7,767 bases of DNA. It comes from Synechococcales cyanobacterium PMM_0036 (lineage in GTDB: Bacteria; Cyanobacteriota; Cyanobacteriia; Elainellales; Elainellaceae). The stretch is taken from NCBI GenBank assembly GCA_949127645.1, contig CASBQM010000099.1, forward strand, positions 1 to 7,767, given 5' to 3'. The notes beneath the pieces were generated by a model, which was not told where the DNA came from, ran no database searches, and was given only the letters and a program-made list of their open reading frames with translations. Position 1 is the stretch's first letter. Each line of letters opens with the position of its first letter. Below are positions 1 to 6,470 of the stretch, in pieces. The position numbers were made by a program, and so were the translations under genes.

Positions 1-1
1 C

Positions 2-2137
2 AAAGAAGTTGCTGAACACTATCATCTTGTCTTAGGTGCGACGCTCAATTTAGATGTTGCTGGACAGGCTCGGACGGCGACGCTGGCGGGCATTCTAGAA
101 ACTAGCGATTCTCTGAACCGACGGGCATTAAGCAACTTTTTGTTTGCAGATATTGCCACCGCACAAGAAATTCTGGGACAGGTGGGCACCCTCAGCGAAA
201 TTGATTTGATTGTGCAAGAGCCGGAAGATCTGGAGACGATCGCCTCCTTGCTGCCCGCTGGAATCAAGCTAGAAACGGCAGAAGCTCAGAAAAATGCAGT
301 GCAGCAGATGACGGCGGCTTTCGAGCTAAACCTTGCAGCTCTGAGTTTGCTGGCGCTCGTCGTCGGTATGTTTTTAATTTATAACACCGTCACCTTTAGC
401 GTGATTCAGCGCCGCCCCCTCTTCGGAATTTTGCGCTGCTTGGGCGTGACTCAGGGACAGTTGTTTACCCTAATTTTGGGTGAGGCAGCTCTGTTTAGCG
501 TCATTGGTTCAGCTCTGGGCGTGGGGTTAGGCATTGTGCTAGGGCGTAGCATTGTGGGCTTGATCACGCAGACGATTAATGACTTTTACTTTGTGGTGAA
601 TGTGCAGCAGGTGACTTTAGCCAACAGCACGATCGCCAAAGGTTTGGTAGTCGGCATCGCCTCAGCGCTGCTGGCTTCTGGACTGCCCGCCCTAGAAGCC
701 ATGAACACACCACCGACTTTGACACTTCAGCGATCGACTCTGGAGGGTAAAGTTCAGGCGCTTTTGCCCAAGCTCGTGTTTGCCTGGGCAGGGCTAACTC
801 TTGCAGGAATTTTGCTGTTGCGTTGGCAAGGTTCTGGACTGGTTGCCGCTTTTACCGGGCTATTTGCGGTGCTGCTGGGAGCCGCCCTGCTGGTGCCGCC
901 CTTGATGACTGTCACAATGCAGGGGTTTGTGCCGATCGGCGGTCGCCTACTGGGAATTATCGGACGGCTGGCGCCGCGAGACATTTTGCGATCGCTCAGC
1001 CGCACTTCGGTGGCGATCGCGGCGCTGATGGTGTCGGTCTCGGTGATTGTGGGCGTGTCGATTATGGTTGGCTCGTTTCGCGGCACGGTAGTGCAATGGC
1101 TCGATCAGACATTGCAGGCGGATATTTACGTTTCGCCGCCCACTACTACTGCCAACCGAGTTTTAGGCAAAGTTGATCCGGCGATCGCTCAAGCTCTCCG
1201 CACCTTTCCGGGGATCGATCAAGCCGTCACCTACAACGATGCAGATGTGCGAGTCGTCGGCTTTGATAACCAAACCCGCGACAAGCCTGCGAAGCTGATT
1301 TCTGCGGATGGAGACGTGTCTAACGGCAAGCGACCCTATGCCTGGATTCGGGCAGATTTGGGAATTGATCCTTGGGATGAAATGGATGCCGGACAGGGCG
1401 CGATTATTTCAGAAGCGCTGATTATCCGAGAGAATCTGGACGGCAATCCTGAGACGATCACGCTAGAAACTCCAGAGGGCGATCGCACTTTTCCAGTCTT
1501 GGCGGTGTTTTATGACTATTCCTCTGACCAGGGCACGATCATTCTCGATAACGATATTTATGAGTCCCTTTGGCATGACGATCGCATTGCGTCGCTGGGT
1601 TTATTTGTATCCCCTGACGCATCTGTTGAAGACACGGTTAACGCCATTCGTGAACAGTTTAAGGGTCAGCAAAGTCTCTCAGTTCAATCTAATCGCAGTT
1701 TGCGCGAAGGATCGCTAGAGATTTTCGATCGCACCTTTGCTATCACAGACGCTCTGCGTTTATTAGCAGTCGTCGTGGCTTTCATAGGCGTACTCAGCAC
1801 ATTGATGAGCCTTCAGCTAGAACGCACCCGCGAGATCGGCATTTTGCGATCCACAGGTATGACCCCGCGTCAGTTGGGGATCATGACTCTGTTGGAAACT
1901 GGGCTGATGGGTACAATGGCGGGTATTTTTGCCATGCCGTTGGGCTATGCGCTTGCGTGGATTTTGATTTACGTGATTAACGTGCGGTCGTTTGGCTGGA
2001 CGCTGCAAATGGCGTTGGAGGGCAGATACTTCTGGCAGGCGTTGCTGGTAGCGATCGTCGCGGCGCTCCTGGCAGGACTGTACCCGGCAATTCGTCTGGG
2101 TCGAATGAACATTTCTACCGCCATCCGTCAGGAATGA
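2..2137 (+). CDS. FtsX/LolC-family ABC transporter permease, two-repeat type, 5' end outside window
   Basis: Inner-membrane permease of a MacB/LolC-like ABC transporter; 711 residues are visible. The frame is open from base 2, so the TTG at 140 is not the start and the N-terminus lies upstream. The first FtsX domain follows a periplasmic piece, with membrane segments at about residues 110-130 and 155-190 around the typical sequence RRPLFGILRCLGVTQGQL. Further hydrophobic segments lie at about 215-235, 275-300 and 335-358, the last after APRDILRSLSRTSVAIAAL. A second soluble domain (about 370-570) is followed by a second FtsX domain (about 575-711) with RTREIGILRSTGMTPRQLG and a C-terminal PAIRLGRMNISTAIRQE tail. 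This repeated layout matches permeases of about 800-850 residues such as E. coli YbbP, so perhaps 100-150 residues are missing. Its stop overlaps the next gene. A partner ATPase would be expected just upstream. Substrate unknown; family call secure. Confidence 0.93.
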   Translation, partial: KEVAEHYHLVLGATLNLDVAGQARTATLAGILETSDSLNRRALSNFLFADIATAQEILGQVGTLSEIDLIVQEPEDLETIASLLPAGIKLETAEAQKNAVQQMTAAFELNLAALSLLALVVGMFLIYNTVTFSVIQRRPLFGILRCLGVTQGQLFTLILGEAALFSVIGSALGVGLGIVLGRSIVGLITQTINDFYFVVNVQQVTLANSTIAKGLVVGIASALLASGLPALEAMNTPPTLTLQRSTLEGKVQALLPKLVFAWAGLTLAGILLLRWQGSGLVAAFTGLFAVLLGAALLVPPLMTVTMQGFVPIGGRLLGIIGRLAPRDILRSLSRTSVAIAALMVSVSVIVGVSIMVGSFRGTVVQWLDQTLQADIYVSPPTTTANRVLGKVDPAIAQALRTFPGIDQAVTYNDADVRVVGFDNQTRDKPAKLISADGDVSNGKRPYAWIRADLGIDPWDEMDAGQGAIISEALIIRENLDGNPETITLETPEGDRTFPVLAVFYDYSSDQGTIILDNDIYESLWHDDRIASLGLFVSPDASVEDTVNAIREQFKGQQSLSVQSNRSLREGSLEIFDRTFAITDALRLLAVVVAFIGVLSTLMSLQLERTREIGILRSTGMTPRQLGIMTLLETGLMGTMAGIFAMPLGYALAWILIYVINVRSFGWTLQMALEGRYFWQALLVAIVAALLAGLYPAIRLGRMNISTAIRQE
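2130..2133 (+). promoter_or_regulatory. Shine-Dalgarno AGGA deciding the start of the lipocalin-like gene
   Basis: AGGA lies inside the last codons of the permease gene. It touches the ATG at 2134 with no spacing, but stands 9 nt before the ATG at 2143, which is a workable distance. The 2143 start also gives a normal signal peptide beginning MKLFF, so it is preferred. Translation is probably coupled to the end of the permease gene. Confidence 0.55.
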
Positions 2138-2142
2138 TACCC

Positions 2143-3309
2143 ATGAAACTCTTCTTCACGATTCTCATCCTCTGCATCAGCCTTGCGGGTTCTTTCATCC
2201 CCTCTGCCTCTGCCGCCAATGCCCAGCTCACCTGGCTAGATGCGCCTGTCAATACCGCTGAGTTTCGCAAAGTCACGGCTCCGCAGACTTGGAAATTTCC
2301 TCAGGACTTCGGCGCACATGAAGACTACCAGACCGAATGGTGGTATTACACAGGCAATCTAGAAACCGCAGAAGGTCGTCCGTTTGGTTTTCAGCTTACT
2401 TTCTTTCGGCAGGCTTTGACTCCGCCTGCGCCTGATGAGAGACCGATCGCCCCCTCTTCAAACTGGCGCAGTCAACAGGTCTACTCGGCACATTTCACGG
2501 TCAGCGATATTGCCGATCGCCATTTCTATCCCTACGAGCGGTTCAGCCGGGGCAATGTCGATCTAGCAGGCGTGACGGCATCCCCCTATCAGGTTTGGCT
2601 AGAGGATTGGTCAGCGAATGAAGTTGAGCCAGGTAAAGTTCGGCTGCAAGCCCAAACCTCAGACGTAGCGCTAGATCTAGTAGTTGAACAAACCTTGCCT
2701 GTATTGCAGGGCGATCGCGGCTTCAGCGTCAAAGGATTAGAGCCGGGTAACGCATCCTATTACTACTCGCTGGTGCAACAGCCCACGACCGGGAGCGTTA
2801 CCGTTGGCGGCGAAATCTATGAAGTCACAGGATTGACCTGGAAAGACCATGAATATTCCACTAGCTCACTCGGCGCTGGAACCGTAGGATGGGATTGGTT
2901 TTCTATGCAGTTTGACAACGGCTCAGCCCTAATGCTGTATCTCCTGCGACACGACGACGGCACGCTAGAGTCAACTTCTGCGGGAACCTATATTGCTGCA
3001 ACTGGAGAAACTGAGCCTCTAAATGCTCAAGATTGGCAGGTGAAGGTATTGGATACTTGGAAAAGTATTAAAAGCGGAGCGGTCTATCCCGCAAAGTGGA
3101 CGATCGCTATCCCCAAACTCAATATAATGCTACAGGCAAAACCCCTGATGCCCAATCAAGAACTTAACACCTCAACGGCAACCTATTGGGAAGGAGCAGT
3201 CGCTTTTGAGGGCAGCTCAAAAAATCAGCCGATTCGAGGCAAAGGCTATGTTGAGCTGACGGGCTATGCCGATCGCCTAGATGCCTTGCTCTCTGCCAGA
3301 ACGCCTTGA
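2143..3309 (+). CDS. Secreted AttH/CrtC-type lipocalin-like protein (COG5621-type 'predicted secreted hydrolase')
   Basis: A 388-residue exported protein of the CrtC (carotenoid 1,2-hydratase)/AttH calycin-like family. Residues 1-24 form a signal peptide (MK, hydrophobic core, then ASA before the likely cleavage site; a second AxA ends at 27); there is no lipobox. The first family signature is at 59-73 (HEDYQTEWWYYTGNL), followed by GRPFGFQLTFFRQAL. The second is at 233-257, with WKDHE and GWDWFSMQF. The C-terminal lipocalin half ends with YWEGAV (348-353) and GYVELTGY (368-375). An alternative ATG at 2134 overlaps the permease stop as ATGA, but the ATG at 2143 has better ribosome-binding spacing. 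In AttEFGH-like loci the lipocalin accompanies an FtsX-type ABC transporter, which fits this neighbourhood. Carotenoid hydratase activity should not be assumed: most secreted members have no known reaction. A role with a hydrophobic ligand outside the inner membrane is inference. Confidence 0.9.
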   Translation: MKLFFTILILCISLAGSFIPSASAANAQLTWLDAPVNTAEFRKVTAPQTWKFPQDFGAHEDYQTEWWYYTGNLETAEGRPFGFQLTFFRQALTPPAPDERPIAPSSNWRSQQVYSAHFTVSDIADRHFYPYERFSRGNVDLAGVTASPYQVWLEDWSANEVEPGKVRLQAQTSDVALDLVVEQTLPVLQGDRGFSVKGLEPGNASYYYSLVQQPTTGSVTVGGEIYEVTGLTWKDHEYSTSSLGAGTVGWDWFSMQFDNGSALMLYLLRHDDGTLESTSAGTYIAATGETEPLNAQDWQVKVLDTWKSIKSGAVYPAKWTIAIPKLNIMLQAKPLMPNQELNTSTATYWEGAVAFEGSSKNQPIRGKGYVELTGYADRLDALLSARTP

Positions 3310-3337
3310 CTCATAAATCTCACCCGGCATAAATCTT

Positions 3338-3697
3338 ATGACTGAACTCCCTCGAATCAGATGCTCCATTCCTCAATCTTGGCAGATCGATCTTGAAAAT
3401 TTGGCTCAGCAGACTGGACAAAGCGTCGAGCAGGTTATTTATCAAGCGATCGCCCAGCATCTAGACAAGCATCTGAATAAAATGCAAGATCTGTACCCAG
3501 AAGATGATATTGAAGACGAACCTGATGAAATTCTGATAGGCTTTCTGGAATCTGATGATTTTCAGGATCGGCTACAACAGGCGATCGATCCCGCTGTTTC
3601 CAAAACCTCTGCGCCATCTCAAGCAGATAAAGAGTATGCAGATGAAGAGTATGAGGATGAACCCAGCGAAATTCTTTACGACTTTATTGAACCTTAA
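3338..3697 (+). CDS. Small acidic protein with ribbon-helix-helix-like N-terminus and duplicated acidic motif
   Basis: A 119-residue protein I do not recognise by name. Residues 6-46 can be read as a ribbon-helix-helix (CopG/Arc-like) fold: strand RIRCSIP, a helix from about 13 to 25, the turn TGQ, then a helix from about 29 to 46. The remaining 70 residues are strongly acidic. They contain the same motif twice: EDEPDEILIGFLE at 59-71 and EDEPSEILYDFIE at 106-118, identical at 9 of 13 positions. The codons differ between copies, so this is a maintained or old duplication, not a fresh DNA repeat. No signal peptide or membrane segment is present, so it is probably cytoplasmic. It starts 28 bp after the lipocalin-like gene with no clear Shine-Dalgarno and may belong to the same transcript. 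A DNA-binding antitoxin-like or regulatory role is possible but unproven; no toxin partner is visible. Confidence 0.75.
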   Translation: MTELPRIRCSIPQSWQIDLENLAQQTGQSVEQVIYQAIAQHLDKHLNKMQDLYPEDDIEDEPDEILIGFLESDDFQDRLQQAIDPAVSKTSAPSQADKEYADEEYEDEPSEILYDFIEP

Positions 3698-3709
3698 AAT
3701 ACAGGCGAG

Positions 3710-3874
3710 GTGACCATAGCATATGGATGTGAGCTAGGCAACGGGCAGCGTATTCTCTTAGACCAGTCAGAAACACAAACCCTGGTGATTCTATCTAGCA
3801 GTAGTCTAGAACAGCCAGCAAGCCACCCAGAGCATCCAGACTGGAAGCTCGTACCTGCCCTCAGCACCGTCTAG
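3710..3874 (+). pseudogene. Probable 5' remnant of a small conserved cyanobacterial protein
   Basis: From GTG at 3710 the frame reads VTIAYGCELGNGQRILLDQ and continues for 54 residues to TAG at 3872. The opening YGCELGNGQR resembles, from memory, the start of a roughly 90-100 residue protein of unknown function found across cyanobacteria, including the Ser-rich stretch (here LSSSS). After the stop the same frame gives QMQIQS, similar to the QIQ near the C-terminus of that family, and the IS4 end follows at 3892. This suggests a gene shortened by internal loss and then cut off by the IS. The frame is the same as that of the preceding small acidic gene, whose TAA lies 12 bp upstream. The GTG has purine-rich sequence directly against it but poor spacing, so translation is doubtful. 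It could also be a short intact gene. Confidence 0.42.
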
Positions 3875-3891
3875 CAGATGCAGATTCAGTC

Positions 3892-3911
3892 CAATACTGT
3901 TCGATTAAGCC
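3892..3911 (+). repeat. IS4 terminal inverted repeat, left
   Basis: CAATACTGTTCGATTAAGCC. It matches the reverse complement of 5113-5132 at 19 of 20 positions; the single difference is A versus G at base 13. The transposase stop codon follows directly at 3912. Confidence 0.9.
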
Positions 3912-5086
3912 TTAAGCAGTACTGTGAATGGAGAAGGTGCGTTTTTCGGCTTTAGAACAATCGCTTCTATGCTTTCGCTTTCTTGCTGGAAACTTCGCTC
4001 TTGGTTTTTTGACGACTCTGGGATTACTTCTACCCTGCCTTGCTGGGATCTTGCAATCTAAAATCTCTGCCATCAACCTACTTAAAAAAGGGGGATTTCC
4101 TCTGAGGTTGACGGGTGTAATTGTGCCATGGCTCGGCGCACCACCCTGAGGCTGCCTGTAAATCCCAAACGTAACGGTGATAAGCCTTGCTGCTGGGCAG
4201 CTTGATTAAAGAGCGCACTGCCCAGTGCCCTAAAAGCCAGCCCTAAATTTCCTGCACCACACCGCGAGGATGCTTGGAACGAATGGGGGTTTTACGCCCA
4301 TTGAGATGAGTTTTGAACTCGTCAAGTGTATTTTCTAGTTCCCATCTTTGATGATATTCCTGAGCCAGTAGCAAAGCGGCAAACATCGTGGTATCCATTA
4401 AATCAGTCATTAAGCGATAGGTTTGTTCTACGCCGTTCACTTCGATGCTGTATTCAATCACCCGAATCGCTATCCGCTGTGCTCCTTTTTTCTTCGACTG
4501 ACGGTCTGGAGCGATCCAACTTCTAAAAGATCCATCTTCAAAGGGTTGCACAGCCTCAAACTTCACAGACTGAGGCACTCTGCCCAAAAAGTGACTGCCT
4601 CGCGCTTGAGTAGCCTTGACCATTTTGAATAAATGCAGTCCCCTATCCCACATCAGCAATATGCCGGGTTCCACAGAGCACAGTAACTTCAAAGCTTTTC
4701 TTCTCTCTCTCATGGGGTAAGGGCTAAATAATGCGTCGGTGATTAAATGAGTTCCGGCTTCCACTAGCAACACCAGTCGAGCTTTCGGAAAAGATGCTGC
4801 TGTTCCGTCTCTTGTCGCTGGATATCCAAACACCCAGGCATTGGCATCCGTATCGGGTAGGTCAAATGCGGTTCCATCCACCGCCATCAGCCGCAGACCC
4901 TTGAGAAATGCCCCTGGGTTCTGCTCAGTCGCTAAGGGACGTGCCACTCGATGGAATAAACAACTACATCACCTGAGGTCCGATCCGCCCTCTAGCCTCA
5001 CTGATCGAGGATTTACTCGGCTTTTTCCAGCGTTGACTTAACCGAACCCATTGGGCACTCAGACCCTGCGCTAAATTTTCCAGCAT
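3912..5086 (-). pseudogene. IS4-family transposase, broken by three frameshifts and one nonsense codon
   Basis: DDE transposase of about 390 residues if repaired. Start: the ATG at 5086 opens MLENLAQGLSAQWVRLSQRW, with an in-frame TAA a few codons upstream. The frame is lost near 4962-4969 (QVM, then TAG) and resumes as LFHRVARPL. The longest intact run (4947 down to 4243) holds the catalytic residues: D in MAVDGT, D in MWDRGL, and E in the IS4 signature Y-HQ-R-WEL-E-NTLDEF-K. A TAG at 4243-4245 replaces what is usually Tyr before GWLLGHWAVR. A second frameshift near 4207-4210 leads into NQAAQQQGLSPLRLGFTG. A third, in the six-A run at 4084-4089 (T run on the coding strand), leads into LSRLMAEILDCKIPARQG and a basic tail ending FSIHSTA at 3912. 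The element cannot make a full transposase unless some lesions are sequencing errors. Confidence 0.92.
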
Positions 5087-5112
5087 CGCTTCTATCGGAT
5101 CGACTTAACAGG

Positions 5113-5132
5113 GGCTTAACCGAACAGTATTG
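5113..5132 (-). repeat. IS4 terminal inverted repeat, right
   Basis: Read on the minus strand this is CAATACTGTTCGGTTAAGCC, the partner of 3892-3911. It lies upstream of the transposase start and ends where the phospholipase-D-like remnant begins. Confidence 0.9.
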
Positions 5133-5134
5133 AC

Positions 5135-5458
5135 ACAACGCCTACTTCTACCTTGTTAAGGCAGTTTGCAGAAACTTTTCGGAAACACGTTTGGCATGAA
5201 CAACGACTACCAGAGGTTTTTCATGATCCAAGATCGCTTGAGCGATCGAGCAATTCCAATGCCTGTCTACACGCAAAATGTGTGGTAGTGGATGAGGAGC
5301 GAGTTTTCATTACCTCAGCCAATTTCACGGAAGCGGGTCATCAGCGCAACATCGAGGCAGGAGTTGTAGTTTCTACCCCTATTACCGCAAGAGGTATTCG
5401 CTCCCAATTTGAGATGTTAGTTGCTCAAAAGATGCTCCAAAGAGTACCGGGGCTTTGA
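5135..5458 (+). pseudogene. drmC: C-terminal fragment of a phospholipase-D-like (HKD) protein, DrmC-like
   Basis: The frame emerges from the IS4 right end as TTPTSTLLRQFAETFRKHVW and runs to TGA at 5456-5458, 107 residues in all. It has one HKD motif, H-A-K then D four residues after the Lys (LHAKCVVVDEERVFITSANF), followed by S-A-N and by NIEAGV, whose Glu belongs to the extended PLD motif. The order RLPEVFHDPRSL, HAKCVVVD, TSANFTEAGHQRNIEAGV resembles, from memory, the C-terminal half of DrmC, the PLD-family component of DISARM anti-phage systems. Single DrmC-like genes also occur without DISARM. A normal PLD enzyme needs two HKD motifs, so the N-terminal half is missing here, replaced by the IS. 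The TTG at 5153 is not a credible native start. PLD family is sure; the drmC assignment is moderate, and no other DISARM gene is in the window. Confidence 0.7.
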
Positions 5459-5824
5459 GCTTCAGCCACCGTTTTGCAACGACGCCTTCATTTAGCAACG
5501 GAGTAAACAATAACGCTAAGCTCAAAAGTATTGCTATGACTGGCTTTCAGAAAGGGAGTATTCGCCAGACAATGTAAATGCTTAGATGGGTTCAGGCTAC
5601 TTTAGACATTGTTAGGAACGAGAAATCAAGAGTTTCAGACCATAACTCAATAGCGATAGACCCCAAATCTACGCCAGAGTTGTCCTCAGAGTTGAAAAAA
5701 GGCTCTGCCGCTACATGAGCGTGATCTAGCTAAAAGCCAGATTTGGCAAGGGTTTCACCCATTGCGATCGCTATAGATCTATGAAAACAAGAGGCTGTAA
5801 TCCTTATGCTGTAAAGCTTTCAGC
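5459..5824. other. Gene-poor stretch, no recognised gene
   Basis: About 370 bp between the PLD remnant and the IS110 remnant. Plus frame 1 is open from 5461 to the TGA at 5716-5718 apart from one TAA at 5575. The second part could encode 46 residues from ATG 5578 (MLRWVQATLDIVRNEKSRVS...). I recognise no family and see no ribosome-binding site. One HIP1 octamer lies at 5764-5771. The heptamer GCTGTAA occurs at 5794 and 5808. No promoter, terminator or clear hairpin was found beyond a 4-bp GGGT/ACCC stem near 5750-5760. Confidence 0.5.
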
Positions 5825-5865
5825 CCTAGCAACTGTCTTAGATGTCAAGGGAACACAGAAATAGA

Positions 5866-6285
5866 TTACACTTCTGCACCTGATTGCCACAGGGTTTTAT
5901 GCCTAACCCTCGCGTTGAGAATGATTAATGACTTGTGCATACAAGCCGTCAAAGCAACCTTCGCAATCTTCCCTGCCTGCCTCAACCGCTCGTAAAACGC
6001 TTGAATCACTGGACTGTGTCGTATCCCTACCACAACTGCTATGTACAACAGCGATCGAACTGCGGCTCGAACTCCCCAAATACTTCGTTTTCCTCGCTTT
6101 TGCCCACTATCTTGACTCAAGGGAGCGACCCCAACTCATGCAGAGATCTGTTTGTGGCTCAACTGCCCCAGTTCAGGCAATCCAGCAAGCAGAGTACTGG
6201 CAACAGCAGAACCAATTCCAGGAACCCTTTGGAGTATCTTATTTTGTTGCTTCAGAGATCCAGTTTGTTCAACAAGCTCTTCTAA
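5866..6285 (-). pseudogene. IS110-family transposase, C-terminal remnant with in-frame stop
   Basis: Read on the minus strand from 6285, just after an in-frame TAG (6286-6288). It gives LEELVEQTGSLKQQNKILQ, then RVPGIGSAVASTLLAGLPEL, then a TGA at 6136-6138. The same frame continues VGVAPLSQDSGQKRGKRSIW and ends with GAEV before TAA at 5866-5868. The helix-hairpin-like PGIG motif, VGVAP and the D-S-G-x-x-x-G-K-R motif are those of the Transposase_20 (PF02371) C-terminal domain of IS110/IS116/IS902 enzymes. The N-terminal DEDD nuclease domain is absent, as is the upstream non-coding end. Bases 5825-5865 (minus-strand CTTGACATCTAAGACAGTTG) look like the 3' end of such an element. Clearly non-functional. 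Confidence 0.88.
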
Positions 6286-6329
6286 CTAAGGAAAAATTTC
6301 TTCTTTCCTCCCTGGGTTGTTGTGCTGGC

Positions 6330-6436
6330 ATAAAAAAGTTAAACAATTCTTGAAAGCTTTGCTAGATGGGCGTTGATTATTCTCTTGCTTTACCTCTCAC
6401 CGTCTAACTTTTTTATTGATTGTTTAACTTTTTTAT
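6330..6436. repeat. 107-bp segment bounded by an 18-bp perfect inverted repeat (MITE-like)
   Basis: ATAAAAAAGTTAAACAAT at 6330-6347 is the exact reverse complement of 6419-6436, with 71 bp between. The outer ends carry TA, which would fit a TA target duplication of an IS630/Tc1-like miniature element, but this is inference. The segment has no coding capacity. It sits 34 bp past the glmS stop. The stem is too AT-rich and the loop too long for an ordinary rho-independent terminator. Confidence 0.6.
6403..6436 (+). repeat. Two direct copies of a TAACTTTTTTAT motif, 20 bp period
   Basis: TCTAACTTTTTTAT at 6403-6416 and TTTAACTTTTTTAT at 6423-6436 match at 13 of 14 positions and start 20 bp apart, about two helical turns. 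The second copy is also the right arm of the 18-bp inverted repeat, so the motif occurs three times within 107 bp. Confidence 0.7.
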
Positions 6437-6470
6437 CTCTTTACAAGATTTTTGAGTTTCATACAGTGAC

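Larger units (their letters stand above)
3892..5132 (-). mobile_element. IS4-family insertion sequence, both ends present, transposase inactivated
   Basis: A 1241-bp element bounded by 20-bp terminal inverted repeats that match at 19 of 20 positions. One transposase frame, read on the minus strand, fills nearly all of it. IS4 assignment rests on the Y(2)R(3)E(6)K signature in the transposase. The outer flanks (GATTCAGTC on the left, ACACAACGCC on the right) share no direct repeat, so the expected target-site duplication is absent. Both neighbouring host frames are truncated at the element. HIP1 octamers are absent inside it although they are frequent in the flanking genes, consistent with foreign origin. 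Confidence 0.9.

Noticed and set aside
140..142. TTG as the start of the permease gene
   Set aside because: The same frame is open to base 2 and encodes plausible periplasmic-domain sequence, so the gene begins before the window.
754..1176. Frames on both strands inside the permease gene
   Set aside because: The permease frame here has clear membrane segments and family motifs; the alternatives are compositional shadows.
3928..4149. 73-residue plus-strand frame with a hydrophobic middle
   Set aside because: It lies antisense to the C-terminal coding region of the IS4 transposase, which has clear family similarity on the other strand.
4243..4245. Programmed recoding or frameshifting in the IS4 transposase
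   Set aside because: Four separate lesions, including a plain TAG at a usually Tyr position, indicate decay rather than one regulated event.
4326..4632. Two overlapping plus-strand frames of 66 and 69 residues
   Set aside because: They are antisense to the conserved catalytic part of the IS4 transposase and resemble no family.
5928..6353. Plus-strand frames of 141 and 116 residues
   Set aside because: They are shadows of the IS110 remnant, whose minus-strand reading has PGIG, VGVAP and DSG motifs.
6330..6436. Rho-independent terminator for glmS
   Set aside because: The arms are AT-rich and 71 bp apart with no GC stem, so an intrinsic terminator is unlikely.
6403..6436. CRISPR-like array
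   Set aside because: Only two direct copies of a 14-bp AT-rich motif with a 6-bp gap, with no spacers or cas genes.
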